A DNA stretch of 64,000 nt from Poindextera sp965277425 (GTDB lineage: Bacteria; Pseudomonadota; Alphaproteobacteria; Caulobacterales; Caulobacteraceae): positions 930,001 to 994,000 of the forward strand of contig CBDICR010000006.1 in assembly GCA_965277425.1 (NCBI GenBank). Reading direction: 5' to 3'. This document shows, piece by piece, positions 1 to 7,948 of the stretch (the stretch's first letter is position 1; every line of letters starts with the position of its first letter). Made by a program: the position numbers and the translations under genes. Under the pieces are notes generated by a model. It did no database searches and was not told where the DNA came from. It was given only the letters and a program-made list of their open reading frames with translations.

Positions 1-1150
1 CGATCAGGTTGGGACTGACCGTCTGGGCGGCGATGACGAAGGCCTTCAGCCGCGTCGCCGCGTCGCCCTGCTGCAGGCCGAGCAGCCGCGCCTCGACCGC
101 CAGGCCGCGCAGGCCGCAGGCCTTGACCGCGGCCAGGGCCGGCCGGCTGGGGCGCACGCGGCCCACCACGCCGGCGCAGAGCGAGCGCACAAGGCCGGCC
201 ACCTCGACCAGCCGGCTGGGGGGCACGCCGGCGTCCAGGCCGCAGATCTCGATCAGCATGCAGGCGCGCATGGCCTCGCGCACCGACTGGGTGAGCTTCA
301 GCAGCCGCAGGCGCGTGTGCTGGACGGCCAGCGATGAAAAACTGACCGGCACGTGCAAGGTCAGCGGCCCGCCCTGGTCCGCGGACTCTTCCAAGAGGGT
401 TGCGGCATAGGCGAAGGTGGCCATGTCCACCGCCTCGAGCTCGGCGGCGTCCGCGCCCAGCGGCACGCCGGACCGCTCGATCAGGAACGACATGATCAGG
501 CCCCGGCGCAGGTTCCACACCGGCTCGACCGTCAGCCTGATGTCGAACGGCTCCTGTTTGGGCAGGGCAAGCTCGACGACGCTGACCCGGCCGGCCAGCG
601 GCGGGCGCCAATCGGCCGGCGGCGATTGCTGATCGCTGATGTCTTCGGCGGCCGTCGACCGGTTCGCGGCGCGCGCGCGGGCCAGGCGGGAAAGGTCGAC
701 CGGCGCCGAGACGATGGCGCCGCCCGCCAGGTCGGTGACGATGCGCACGGCGATATCGCCGGTCCTGATCTCGCCCAGGAAGAACTTCAGCACGTCCTGC
801 AGGATGCTCAGGCACAAGGCCTGGGCGGCGAAGCCCGGGGCGCTGGGTACGGCGATCAGGTAGTTGATGTCGTCGATGCGCACCGCCAGGTCGGCCGGTC
901 CCAGCTTGCGCTGGAATTCCTGTTCCACATGCTCCCACACCCGGCCCTTCTTGGCGGCCCAGCGGTCGCCGAGCTGGCGGCGGATGGCGTCGAGCCCGAT
1001 CATGTTGACCGCGCCGGTGGCGAGCACGCCCGAGGCGCGGATGCGGTCCAGCGTCTCGCGCGCGCTGACCGAGGCGATCCGGTCGATGCGGTCGTCCGAG
1101 GCTGTCTGCGCAGCGCGATCGGCCGGGCTGGGGGCGTTGGCGGCTGACAT
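1..1150 (-). CDS. Degenerate GGDEF/EAL-like protein (3' end cut by window)
   Basis: The reading frame is open from an ATG at 1150 to the window edge, at least 383 residues, so the C-terminus is missing. Residues about 50-105 have the layout of a GGDEF domain (GLDAIRRQLGDRW, then RIDDINYLIAV where an active enzyme would have the GGDEF loop). From about residue 205 the pattern resembles an EAL domain (VEPVWNLRRGLIMSFLIER, later LIEICGLD), but the EAL signature and metal ligands are not visible. It is probably a catalytically dead c-di-GMP-family protein that binds a ligand or partner. The assignment rests on pattern resemblance only, and the function is unknown. It is transcribed in the same direction as galE, which lies upstream of it. 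Confidence 0.6.
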   Translation of the reverse strand, partial: MSAANAPSPADRAAQTASDDRIDRIASVSARETLDRIRASGVLATGAVNMIGLDAIRRQLGDRWAAKKGRVWEHVEQEFQRKLGPADLAVRIDDINYLIAVPSAPGFAAQALCLSILQDVLKFFLGEIRTGDIAVRIVTDLAGGAIVSAPVDLSRLARARAANRSTAAEDISDQQSPPADWRPPLAGRVSVVELALPKQEPFDIRLTVEPVWNLRRGLIMSFLIERSGVPLGADAAELEAVDMATFAYAATLLEESADQGGPLTLHVPVSFSSLAVQHTRLRLLKLTQSVREAMRACMLIEICGLDAGVPPSRLVEVAGLVRSLCAGVVGRVRPSRPALAAVKACGLRGLAVEARLLGLQQGDAATRLKAFVIAAQTVSPNLI

Positions 1151-1207
1151 GGGGGTTCGACTATCCGCCCCGCGCCTTAGTCGGACCTTAACGCTGGCGA
1201 AGTCGCC

Positions 1208-2179
1208 CTAACCCCGCGAGGCCTCGAACGCCGCGGCGGTGCGGATCAGGGTATCGACGTCCGATCGGCCCGGAGTCCAGCGCAGCAGGCGCTTGGCGCG
1301 GCTGGGCTCGGCGACCAGGCAGGGCGGATCGCCGGCGCGCCTCGGCCCCATTTCGGCGGCGATCGGATGGCCCAGAACCCGCTCGGCGGCGGCGACGATC
1401 TCCAGCACCGACAGGCCGGCGCCGGTTCCCAGATTCATCGGCTGGCTCTCGCCGCCGTCCTTTAGAAACCTTAAGGCCGCCACATGGGCGTCGGCCAGGT
1501 CGGCGACATGGACATAGTCGCGCACCACCGAGCCGTCGGGGGTCGGATAGTCGGAGCCGAACAGCTTCACCGGCCGGCCCGCGCGCACCGCCTGCAGCAC
1601 ATTGGGGATCAGATGGGTCTCCGGCTCGTGCCGCTCGCCGATCTCGCCCGCCTCGTCCGCGCCGGCGGCGTTGAAATAGCGCAGGGCGCACCAGGACAGC
1701 CCCTGCACCGGGCCGACGAAGCGCAGCGCCCCTTCGATGACCCGCTTGGTCTCGCCATAGGGGTTGATCGGGTTCAGCGGCGCGTCCTCGGGGATCGGGT
1801 CGCTCGAGGTCACCCCGTAGACCCCGGCGCTGGAGGAAAACACCAGCCGGCCGACGCCTTCCGCGCCAAGGGCCTCGAGCATGCGCAGCGTGCCGGCGAC
1901 ATTGTTGTCGTAGTAGCGCGCCGGCTCGGCCACCGACTCGGCGACCAGGCTGAGGGCGCCGAAATGCATCGCCGCCGTGATCTTATGCTCGCTCACGGTC
2001 GCGCGCACGGCCTCGACATCACCGAAATCCGCCTCGATCAGCGGACCCCATTTCACCGCATCCGCGTGACCGGTCCGCAGATTGTCCAGGGTCACCGGCC
2101 GATAGCCGGCCCCAGCCAAAGCCTTGCAGGCATGCGACCCGACATAGCCGGCGCCGCCCACGACCAGAATGGCGTCCAT
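1208..2179 (-). CDS. galE: UDP-glucose 4-epimerase
   Basis: This enzyme interconverts UDP-glucose and UDP-galactose in the cytoplasm, supplying galactosyl units for surface polysaccharides. At 323 aa it has the normal length for an extended short-chain dehydrogenase. The N-terminus carries the NAD-binding glycine motif GGAGYVGS (residues 8-15). The catalytic set is Ser115-117 and Tyr141/Lys145 in NPYGETK. The ATG at 2179 is preceded by a GGAG Shine-Dalgarno sequence. It is divergent from a DegT-type sugar aminotransferase gene, which suggests a small nucleotide-sugar locus. Some relatives epimerise other UDP-hexoses, so the exact substrate is inferred. Confidence 0.93.
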   Translation of the reverse strand: MDAILVVGGAGYVGSHACKALAGAGYRPVTLDNLRTGHADAVKWGPLIEADFGDVEAVRATVSEHKITAAMHFGALSLVAESVAEPARYYDNNVAGTLRMLEALGAEGVGRLVFSSSAGVYGVTSSDPIPEDAPLNPINPYGETKRVIEGALRFVGPVQGLSWCALRYFNAAGADEAGEIGERHEPETHLIPNVLQAVRAGRPVKLFGSDYPTPDGSVVRDYVHVADLADAHVAALRFLKDGGESQPMNLGTGAGLSVLEIVAAAERVLGHPIAAEMGPRRAGDPPCLVAEPSRAKRLLRWTPGRSDVDTLIRTAAAFEASRG

Positions 2180-2292
2180 CTCGGTCTCCGGGCTCGCTCG
2201 TCAAATGGAAACAGTCGGTTACAGGGATTGTGTCGCGGTTTCCAGCCGGTGGCGGCTATGTGCGGCTTCCCTCACGGAAAATCCTGATTCGC

Positions 2293-3486
2293 ATGCCCAT
2301 TTCACTTGTCCAGCGCGCCGCCGCTCCCTCGTCCATCGCCTTCATCGATCTGGCCGCCCAGCAGGCGCGCTTAAGGCCGCAGATCGATGCGGCTATCGCG
2401 CGGGTCCTGGCCCATGGCCAGTATGTGATGGGACCAGAGGTCGGGGCGCTGGAGCGCCAGCTGGCCGCCTTCGCCGGCGCCGCCCACTGCGTCTCCTGCG
2501 CCAACGGCACCGAGGCGGTGGCCCTGCCGCTGATGGCCTGGGGGGTCGGGCCCGGCGATGCGGTCTTCTGCCCCAGCTTCACCTTCGCGGCCACCGGCGA
2601 GGTCATTCCCTGGCTGGGCGCCTCGCCAGTCTTCGTCGACATCCGCCCCGACACCTACAATCTCGACCCCGAGCGGCTGGAGGCGGCGATCCTGGCCGTC
2701 CAGGCCGAGGGCAAGCTCACGCCGCGCGCCATCATCGCGGTCGACCTGTTCGGCCAGGCCGCCGACTATCCGGCCATCGTCGCCATCGCGCGCCGCCACG
2801 GCCTGAAGTTGATCGCCGATTCCGCCCAGTCGTATGGCGCGACCCTGCATGGCCGCCACCCCGCCGCCTGGGCCGACGCCATGACCACCAGCTTCTTCCC
2901 CGCCAAGCCGCTGGGCGCCTATGGCGACGGCGGCGCCATCCTGACCGAGGACGACTGGCTGGCCGAGCGGATCGATTCCCTGCGCGTGCACGGCAAGGCC
3001 ACCAAGAGCGACATCGAAGGCCACAGCTTCGACCACGACCCGAAATACCTGAACATTCGCGTCGGCATGAACAGCCGCCTGGACACCCTGCAGGCGGCGA
3101 TCCTGATCGAGAAGCTGAAGGTGTTCGAAAGCGAGATCGACTGGCGCAACGCTGCGGCCGAGCGTTACACCGCCGGGCTCGCCGGCTCGGCGGCGCGCAC
3201 GCCGATCGTCATTCCCGGCGGCGTGTCGACCTGGGCGCAATACACGATCGAGCATGAGAACCGCGACGGCCTGGCCGCGCACCTGAAGGCCTACGACATC
3301 CCGACGGCGGCCTATTATCCCATGCCGATGCACCGCCAGGACGTTTACGCCGGCTATCCGCGTCCGGGCGGCCTGCCGGTCAGCGAGGACAAGGCCGAGC
3401 GGGTCTTGAGCCTTCCCATGCACGCCGATCTCGACGCCGACACCCAGGATCGAATCATCGAGGCGGTGCTAAGCTTCAACGGCTAG
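2293..3486 (+). CDS. DegT/DnrJ/EryC1/StrS family aminotransferase
   Basis: This is a PLP-dependent aminotransferase of the family that aminates keto-sugars attached to nucleotides (perosamine, bacillosamine or 4-amino-4-deoxy sugar pathways). The protein is 397 aa from the ATG at 2293. A longer frame starts at 2230, but the conserved FIDLAAQQARLRPQID segment that opens the family lies just after the chosen start. The PLP lysine is Lys205 in FFPAKPLGAYGDGGA, and the preceding DSAQSYGA segment carries the cofactor-binding Asp. The C-terminal YYPMPMHRQ motif is typical. The neighbouring galE supports a role in O-antigen, capsule or S-layer glycan precursors. The precise substrate cannot be read from the sequence. 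Confidence 0.88.
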   Translation: MPISLVQRAAAPSSIAFIDLAAQQARLRPQIDAAIARVLAHGQYVMGPEVGALERQLAAFAGAAHCVSCANGTEAVALPLMAWGVGPGDAVFCPSFTFAATGEVIPWLGASPVFVDIRPDTYNLDPERLEAAILAVQAEGKLTPRAIIAVDLFGQAADYPAIVAIARRHGLKLIADSAQSYGATLHGRHPAAWADAMTTSFFPAKPLGAYGDGGAILTEDDWLAERIDSLRVHGKATKSDIEGHSFDHDPKYLNIRVGMNSRLDTLQAAILIEKLKVFESEIDWRNAAAERYTAGLAGSAARTPIVIPGGVSTWAQYTIEHENRDGLAAHLKAYDIPTAAYYPMPMHRQDVYAGYPRPGGLPVSEDKAERVLSLPMHADLDADTQDRIIEAVLSFNG

Positions 3487-3504
3487 GCTTCCTTGAGGGA
3501 AAAC

Positions 3505-3930
3505 ATGCCGTTCAGGACGCGGGTTTTCGGCGTCGCGCTCGCCCTCGTGGCCGGGTCCGCCGCCGCTCAGGGCCAGCCGCCCGGCCTGGCCTTCGATCTG
3601 CACCTGAGTTGCCTGGGAGTGACCACCCATGCCGGGGTCGGGCCGGTGTCGGCGGACGACCCGCTTTTAGTCGACATCACCGGCGATGAGGGCCGTATCC
3701 GCATCCCGCACGTGATGCGCCATCCCGGCGGCGATGAGGGCTGGCGGCCGATGCGGGACCTGAAGCTCGATGAGCATCTGATCACCGGTCATTTCGCCAT
3801 GAGCCTCTGGAACCGGCCATCGGTGGTCATCGACCGGGCGACGGGACACCTCGACCTGGTGGGCTTTCGCGGCTTCGGGTTTCACGGCGCCTGCGCGGCC
3901 TATGATCCGAACGCGGTGCGCAAGTTCTGA
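3505..3930 (+). CDS. Small secreted protein of unknown function
   Basis: A 141-aa protein beginning at the ATG at 3505 with GAGGGA just upstream; a TTG four codons earlier is less likely. The first 23 residues form a signal peptide (Arg-rich n-region, hydrophobic FGVALALVAGSAAA, then AQG as a probable cleavage site), so the mature protein should be periplasmic. The rest is soluble with no recognised domain; two cysteines (SCLG near the start and GACAAY near the end) could form a disulfide. It follows the aminotransferase by 18 bases and precedes an acyltransferase, so it may belong to the same transcript. No function is proposed. Confidence 0.75.
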   Translation: MPFRTRVFGVALALVAGSAAAQGQPPGLAFDLHLSCLGVTTHAGVGPVSADDPLLVDITGDEGRIRIPHVMRHPGGDEGWRPMRDLKLDEHLITGHFAMSLWNRPSVVIDRATGHLDLVGFRGFGFHGACAAYDPNAVRKF

Positions 3931-3989
3931 TAGGATCGCCGGCGAGGCCGCCCAGCAACGATCTCGGCGCGCTTTCGGGGGGAAAAGCC

Positions 3990-5081
3990 ATGGCGCAGGC
4001 GCCCGCGCGTCGCTCGTTCCAGACGCTGGACGGCCTACGGGGGATCGGCGCCTTTCTGGTGGTGACGCGCCACGTCCCGGCCCTGTTCGGCCCGTTTCGG
4101 GCGCCGGAGAGCTTTCTGGCGGTCGACCTTTTTTATCTGATCAGCGGCTTTGTGGTCGCTCACGCCTACGGGACGCGGCTCGAAGCCGGCGGGTTTTTCG
4201 GCGACTTCGTCAAGACCCGCATCATCCGGCTCTATCCGCTTTATCTCATCGGGCTGCTGCTGGGCGTGATCACGGCCACGGCCTCGATGCTCGGCGATCC
4301 GCACAGCGTCTGGACCCCGATCAAGGTGGTCGAGTGCGTCGGCGCCGGGCTCTTGATGATCCCGCGCTTTCCGGGCTTGAGCATCAACGGCACCACGCTG
4401 GATGGGCCGATCTGGACGCTGCTGCCCGAACTGATCGCCAACTTCGTCTATGCCGCCGCGATCCGCCTTCTGACCGTCCGGGTGCTGATCGCCATCCTGA
4501 TCGTCTGCGGGATCGGCGTGGCCTATGCCGAGTTCCACTACGGCACGCTCGATGTCGGCTACAATCTCACCGACCAGTGGGCGGCGCTGGCCCGGGTCGG
4601 CTTTTCCTTCTTCGCCGGCGTCCTGGTCTATCGCCTGTTCGGAACCCGGGAATTCAAGTCGCTCTGGGCGGCCTGGGCCTGCGTCGCCGCTCTTGGCGTG
4701 GCGCTGGCGATCCATGCGCCCGATGCGCTCACGCCCTACTATGAGATCGGCATGGTGCTGGCGGGCATGCCGATCCTGGTCATAGCGGCCGGTCATTTCG
4801 AGCCGGACCCCTTGAGCGGGCGGCTGTTCAGCTTCGTCGGGCTGATCTCCTACGGCGTCTATATCGTGCACCAGCCGCTGGGCAATCTGGCGGTGATGGA
4901 GCTGCAACGGGTCATCGATATCCCTGCGGACCTGAGCGGCGTCCTGTTCGGGCTCGCCTTCCTGATCGCCCTCGTCCTGCTCACCTGGGGACTGGACCGC
5001 CTCTACGACGCGCCGGTGCGCCGGTGGCTCAGGGCGAAATTCTTGCCCGCGCGTCGGCCAAACGCGCCGGATCAGGGCTGA
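3990..5081 (+). CDS. Acyltransferase 3 (OafA/YrhL-type) membrane protein
   Basis: An integral membrane O-acyltransferase of 363 aa that probably acetylates or acylates a surface polysaccharide. The N-terminus has the hallmark of the family, TLDGLRGIGAFLVVTRHV, with Arg and His placed as in the catalytic Arg-x10-His signature. About ten hydrophobic segments follow, including YPLYLIGLLLGVIT, VLIAILIVCGIGVA and GVLFGLAFLIALVLL. The ATG at 3990 has a purine-rich GGGGGGAAA sequence upstream. It ends one base before the convergent GNAT gene. Location next to galE and DegT suggests modification of a glycan made by these genes; acceptor and acyl donor are unknown. Confidence 0.88.
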   Translation: MAQAPARRSFQTLDGLRGIGAFLVVTRHVPALFGPFRAPESFLAVDLFYLISGFVVAHAYGTRLEAGGFFGDFVKTRIIRLYPLYLIGLLLGVITATASMLGDPHSVWTPIKVVECVGAGLLMIPRFPGLSINGTTLDGPIWTLLPELIANFVYAAAIRLLTVRVLIAILIVCGIGVAYAEFHYGTLDVGYNLTDQWAALARVGFSFFAGVLVYRLFGTREFKSLWAAWACVAALGVALAIHAPDALTPYYEIGMVLAGMPILVIAAGHFEPDPLSGRLFSFVGLISYGVYIVHQPLGNLAVMELQRVIDIPADLSGVLFGLAFLIALVLLTWGLDRLYDAPVRRWLRAKFLPARRPNAPDQG

Positions 5082-5082
5082 C

Positions 5083-5622
5083 CTAGCGACGGCGGCTACG
5101 CCACTCATCCCGCGTCTGGCCCCAGAGATCGACGGGATAGGCCTCGTAGGGCGCCGGCAGGCGGCCGGGGCCGCGATTGGTCGAGCCGAGCCGGCGCGCC
5201 ACCTTCTGCGAGGCGATGTTTTCCGGATCGATGCAGTGGATGACGTCGGTCCAGCCCAGCCTGTCGAACGCCCAGTCGATGGCGGCGCTGGCCGCCTCGG
5301 TCGCATAGCCATGGCCGTAGGCGTCCTTGACGAGGCCCCAGCCGACCTCCGTGCCGGGCCAGCCTTCCGGAACCCAGGGTCCGATCCGTCCGATCCAGCG
5401 GCCCGAGGCCTTCTCGATCACCGAGAACATGGCGTAGCCCTGGATCGACCAGGCGCCGGCCATGGAGACGAACCCCCGCCAGGCGGCCGATCGCGCTTGC
5501 GGGCCGCCGATGAATTTCGAGGCCTCGTCGGCCATCAGCGCCGCCCAGCCGTCGAAATCCTGCGCCCGGGTCGGGCGCAGGGTCAGGCGCGCGGTTTCCA
5601 GCGTCGGCCCGTGATCGGTCAT
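5083..5622 (-). CDS. GNAT-family N-acetyltransferase (RimJ/RimL-like)
   Basis: A 179-aa acetyl-CoA-dependent acetyltransferase of the RimJ/RimL subgroup. Family features are LETARLTLRPTRAQDFDGW at the start, a central strand WIGRIGPWVPEGWPGTEVGWGL, the pyrophosphate-binding loop KDAYGHGYATEAA, and the late CIDPENIASQKVARRLG segment. The target could be a ribosomal protein N-terminus, an antibiotic or a small molecule; nothing here decides. It lies 26 bases downstream of mdh on the same strand and may be co-transcribed. It meets the acyltransferase gene tail to tail. Confidence 0.88.
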   Translation of the reverse strand: MTDHGPTLETARLTLRPTRAQDFDGWAALMADEASKFIGGPQARSAAWRGFVSMAGAWSIQGYAMFSVIEKASGRWIGRIGPWVPEGWPGTEVGWGLVKDAYGHGYATEAASAAIDWAFDRLGWTDVIHCIDPENIASQKVARRLGSTNRGPGRLPAPYEAYPVDLWGQTRDEWRSRRR

Positions 5623-5648
5623 TCGGCGGCGACCTCCCGGCCGGGCGA

Positions 5649-6638
5649 TCAGGCGCCCAGCATCTCCTTGACGGTGTCGCGTTCGCCGACCAGTTCTTCG
5701 TTGGTGATGGCGATCCGGCTCTTGGCGAAGTCGTCCATCTCGACGTCGGTGACCGCCTCATAGCCCGTCGCGGTCGAGCGCACCGGCATGCCGGCCCAGA
5801 TCCCGTCGGCGAAGCCGTAGGCGCCATGGGTCGCCACGGCGACCGCATGCACAGATCCGGGCGTGGCCAGGTCGCGGACATAGTCCAGCACCGCATTGGC
5901 GGCCGAGCCCGCCGAACTCACGCCGCGCGCCTCGACGATGGCGCCGCCGCGCTTGCCGACCGTCGGCAGGAACTCGGTCTTCAGCCAAGCGTCGTCGCCG
6001 ATCACCTCGGCGGCCGGTTTGCCGCCGATCTTGGCGTGGGTGAAGTCGGCGAACATGGTCGGGCTGTGGTTGCCGTAGATGTAGAGATCGGTGACCGCGG
6101 TCACGTCGACGCCGGCCTTTTGCGCCAGCTGGGTCTGGGCGCGATTCTGGTCGAGGCGGACCATGGCGGTGAACTGGTCGGGCGCGAGGCGCTTGGCCTG
6201 GCCGGCGGCGATCATACAGTTGGTGTTGCAGGGGTTGCCGACGACGCAGACCCGGGTGGTCTTGGCCGCGACTGCGTCGATCGAGCGGCCCTGGCCGATG
6301 AAGATCTTGCCGTTGTCCTTGAGCAGATCGGCGCGCTCCATGCCGGGGCCGCGGGGCTTGGAGCCGACCAGCAGGCACCAGTCGGCGTCCGCGAAGGCCA
6401 CGTCCGGCTTGTCTGAGAGGACCATGCCCTTGAGCAGCGGGAAGGCGCAGTCGTCCAGCTCCATGGCCACGCCCTTCAGCGCCTTTTGCGGCCCCTCCAC
6501 CGGGATTTCCAGCAGTTGCAGGATGACCGGCTGATCGGGACCGAACATCTCGCCGGCGGCGATGCGGAAGAGCAGGGCGTAGCTGACATTGCCGGCGGCG
6601 CCGGTGACGGCCACGCGGAGGGGGGACTTGTCGGCCAT
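5649..6638 (-). CDS. mdh: Malate dehydrogenase (type 2 family)
   Basis: NAD-dependent oxidation of malate to oxaloacetate, the last step of the TCA cycle, in the cytoplasm. The 329-aa protein opens with VAVTGAAGNVSYALLFRIA, the Rossmann motif of the type 2 (cytosolic-like) MDH family, followed by QLLEIPVEGPQKALKGVAMELDDCAFPLL. The proton-relay His (about 191) lies in YGNHSPTMF, and VVGNPCNTNCMIA supplies substrate-side contacts. The start ATG at 6638 has GGAG upstream. In many alphaproteobacteria mdh heads the sucCDAB operon and is of the LDH-like type; here it is a different family on the opposite strand about 6 kb from sucC. Divergent from a HIT gene. Confidence 0.94.
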   Translation of the reverse strand: MADKSPLRVAVTGAAGNVSYALLFRIAAGEMFGPDQPVILQLLEIPVEGPQKALKGVAMELDDCAFPLLKGMVLSDKPDVAFADADWCLLVGSKPRGPGMERADLLKDNGKIFIGQGRSIDAVAAKTTRVCVVGNPCNTNCMIAAGQAKRLAPDQFTAMVRLDQNRAQTQLAQKAGVDVTAVTDLYIYGNHSPTMFADFTHAKIGGKPAAEVIGDDAWLKTEFLPTVGKRGGAIVEARGVSSAGSAANAVLDYVRDLATPGSVHAVAVATHGAYGFADGIWAGMPVRSTATGYEAVTDVEMDDFAKSRIAITNEELVGERDTVKEMLGA

Positions 6639-6771
6639 GGTTCTGCTCCATCCAATCCTAGGCGGGCGCGGCGTAGCGCATAAGTCCCGGTCGCGGCAAT
6701 GGCCGAGCGGTCGGATGATGAAACTTGCAGGCCGATTGCGCTAAAGCAGGGCGGGATTGCAGGAGCCTGAA

Positions 6772-7194
6772 TTGAGCGACTTCATCCTCTCGACCGCCTT
6801 CCTGCAGACCTCGACGGCGCTGGTTTCGCTCGGGCTCAGCGAGGTCCGGCTGCAGGCCGATGCGCGCTGGCCGTGGATCGTGCTGATCCCGCGCCTGGCC
6901 GGCGCCCGCGAGATCGCCGACCTGCCGGCGATGGACCGCGCGCGGCTGATCGAGGAGATCACGATCGCGGGAGCGGCGGTGCGGGCGATCGGCGAGGGGC
7001 TAGGGCGGCCGGTGGAAAAGCTGAACGTCGGCCTGCTCGGCAACATCACCCCACAACTGCACGCCCATGTGGTCGGCCGGCGTTCGGATGATCCAGCCTG
7101 GCCGGGCCCCGTCTGGGGGGTTGGCGAAGCGGTTACGTATGCCTCGGAGGCGCTTGAAATTGCGCTGGAGGCCGCGCGTCGGGCTCTCTCCTAA
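6772..7194 (+). CDS. HIT-family nucleotide-binding protein
   Basis: A 140-aa member of the histidine-triad superfamily, enzymes that hydrolyse or transfer nucleotidyl groups from small nucleotides. The triad region reads NITPQLHAHVVGR; the first triad position is Gln, as in several HIT subgroups, while the following two histidines including the nucleophile position are kept. The N-terminal WPWIVLIPR and DLPAMDRARLIEEI segments also fit. A TTG at 6772 is chosen because AGGAG lies six bases before it; a TTG at 6757 has no such signal. It diverges from mdh. The substrate is unknown. Confidence 0.85.
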   Translation: MSDFILSTAFLQTSTALVSLGLSEVRLQADARWPWIVLIPRLAGAREIADLPAMDRARLIEEITIAGAAVRAIGEGLGRPVEKLNVGLLGNITPQLHAHVVGRRSDDPAWPGPVWGVGEAVTYASEALEIALEAARRALS

Positions 7195-7198
7195 TAGG

Positions 7199-7374
7199 CT
7201 CATCCCGCGACGCGGGGACCCAGGTGCTTTAGCAGGTGATAGGAGCGGGATGAACAGCGAGAGGCGAACGCAAAGTTCGCTAAGGACGCCAAGAGTTACT
7301 CAGCTTGCACAGGCTCCTTGGCGAACTTGGCGGGCTTTGCGGTAAAGACCTGGTTCCCCGCTTTCGCGGGAATG
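7199..7374. repeat. Palindromic intergenic element with long inverted arms
   Basis: The outer arms 7199-7225 and 7348-7374 are imperfect inverted copies, both built around a CCCGC/GCGGG core next to ACCTGG. An inner pair, 7269-7293 and 7317-7341, is also inverted (CGCAAAG at one end and CGCCAAG at the other of each copy). The whole 176-bp unit could fold as one long stem. It lies between convergent genes and encodes no protein, which fits a REP/MITE-like dispersed repeat. Related hairpin cores occur at 42554. Confidence 0.65.
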
Positions 7375-7384
7375 CGCGAAGTTA

Positions 7385-7948
7385 TTATTCCCGCGTCATC
7401 GTCACCCGGGTGTGGACGCCGCCGACTGCCAGATCGCCGGTCCAGGCTGCGCCGTCGGGATCAAGGGTGAGGGTCTGGTCCGAGGTCGGATCGCCCTCGT
7501 GAAAGACGACGACCAGCCGATTTCCATCCCGCCGCACGGTTTCAAATATGCCGGACGCGCTCAGAGCGTCGGGGCGGCGCAGATCCTGCCAGGCGCCTTC
7601 GACCTGGGGAGCCATCGGCGTGGTGGCGCGCGGGTCGGGGGCGCCGCCGGAATCCGAAAACTGGAAGAGGTAGATGACCGCCCCGCCGCCGGCGAGACTG
7701 AGCCGCCAGCGTCCGTCCAGCGGCCCCCGCGTCGACTCCGCCGCCCGGTAGTTGGAACGGATCTGCGATTCGCCGACACCGGCCTGGGCGTTGGAGGCCG
7801 GCGGGCCGTCCGCGGCGCTCGGCGGCGTCGGAGGCGCCGGCGTTGGCGCTGGTTGAGCCGCGGCGGGCGGCGGCGGCGGCGCGACGGCGGGCGCGGGCGT
7901 CGGCGCGACGCCGACAAGGACCGCCGCCAGGAAGGCCAGCCCGCTCAT
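7385..7948 (-). CDS. Secreted proline-rich protein of unknown function
   Basis: A 187-aa predicted exported protein. A hydrophobic N-terminus (MSGLAFLAAVLVGVAPTPAPA) serves as signal peptide, followed by a low-complexity Ala/Pro linker to about residue 50. The C-terminal half is a compact beta-rich region (GPLDGRWRLSLAGGGAVIYL, later TWTGDL-like strands) reminiscent of small lipocalin-like or beta-barrel periplasmic domains, but not recognised. Its start codon overlaps the stop of the upstream CitE-like gene by 4 bases (ATGA type), so the two are probably translationally coupled. The palindromic element lies immediately downstream. Confidence 0.72.
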   Translation of the reverse strand: MSGLAFLAAVLVGVAPTPAPAVAPPPPPAAAQPAPTPAPPTPPSAADGPPASNAQAGVGESQIRSNYRAAESTRGPLDGRWRLSLAGGGAVIYLFQFSDSGGAPDPRATTPMAPQVEGAWQDLRRPDALSASGIFETVRRDGNRLVVVFHEGDPTSDQTLTLDPDGAAWTGDLAVGGVHTRVTMTRE

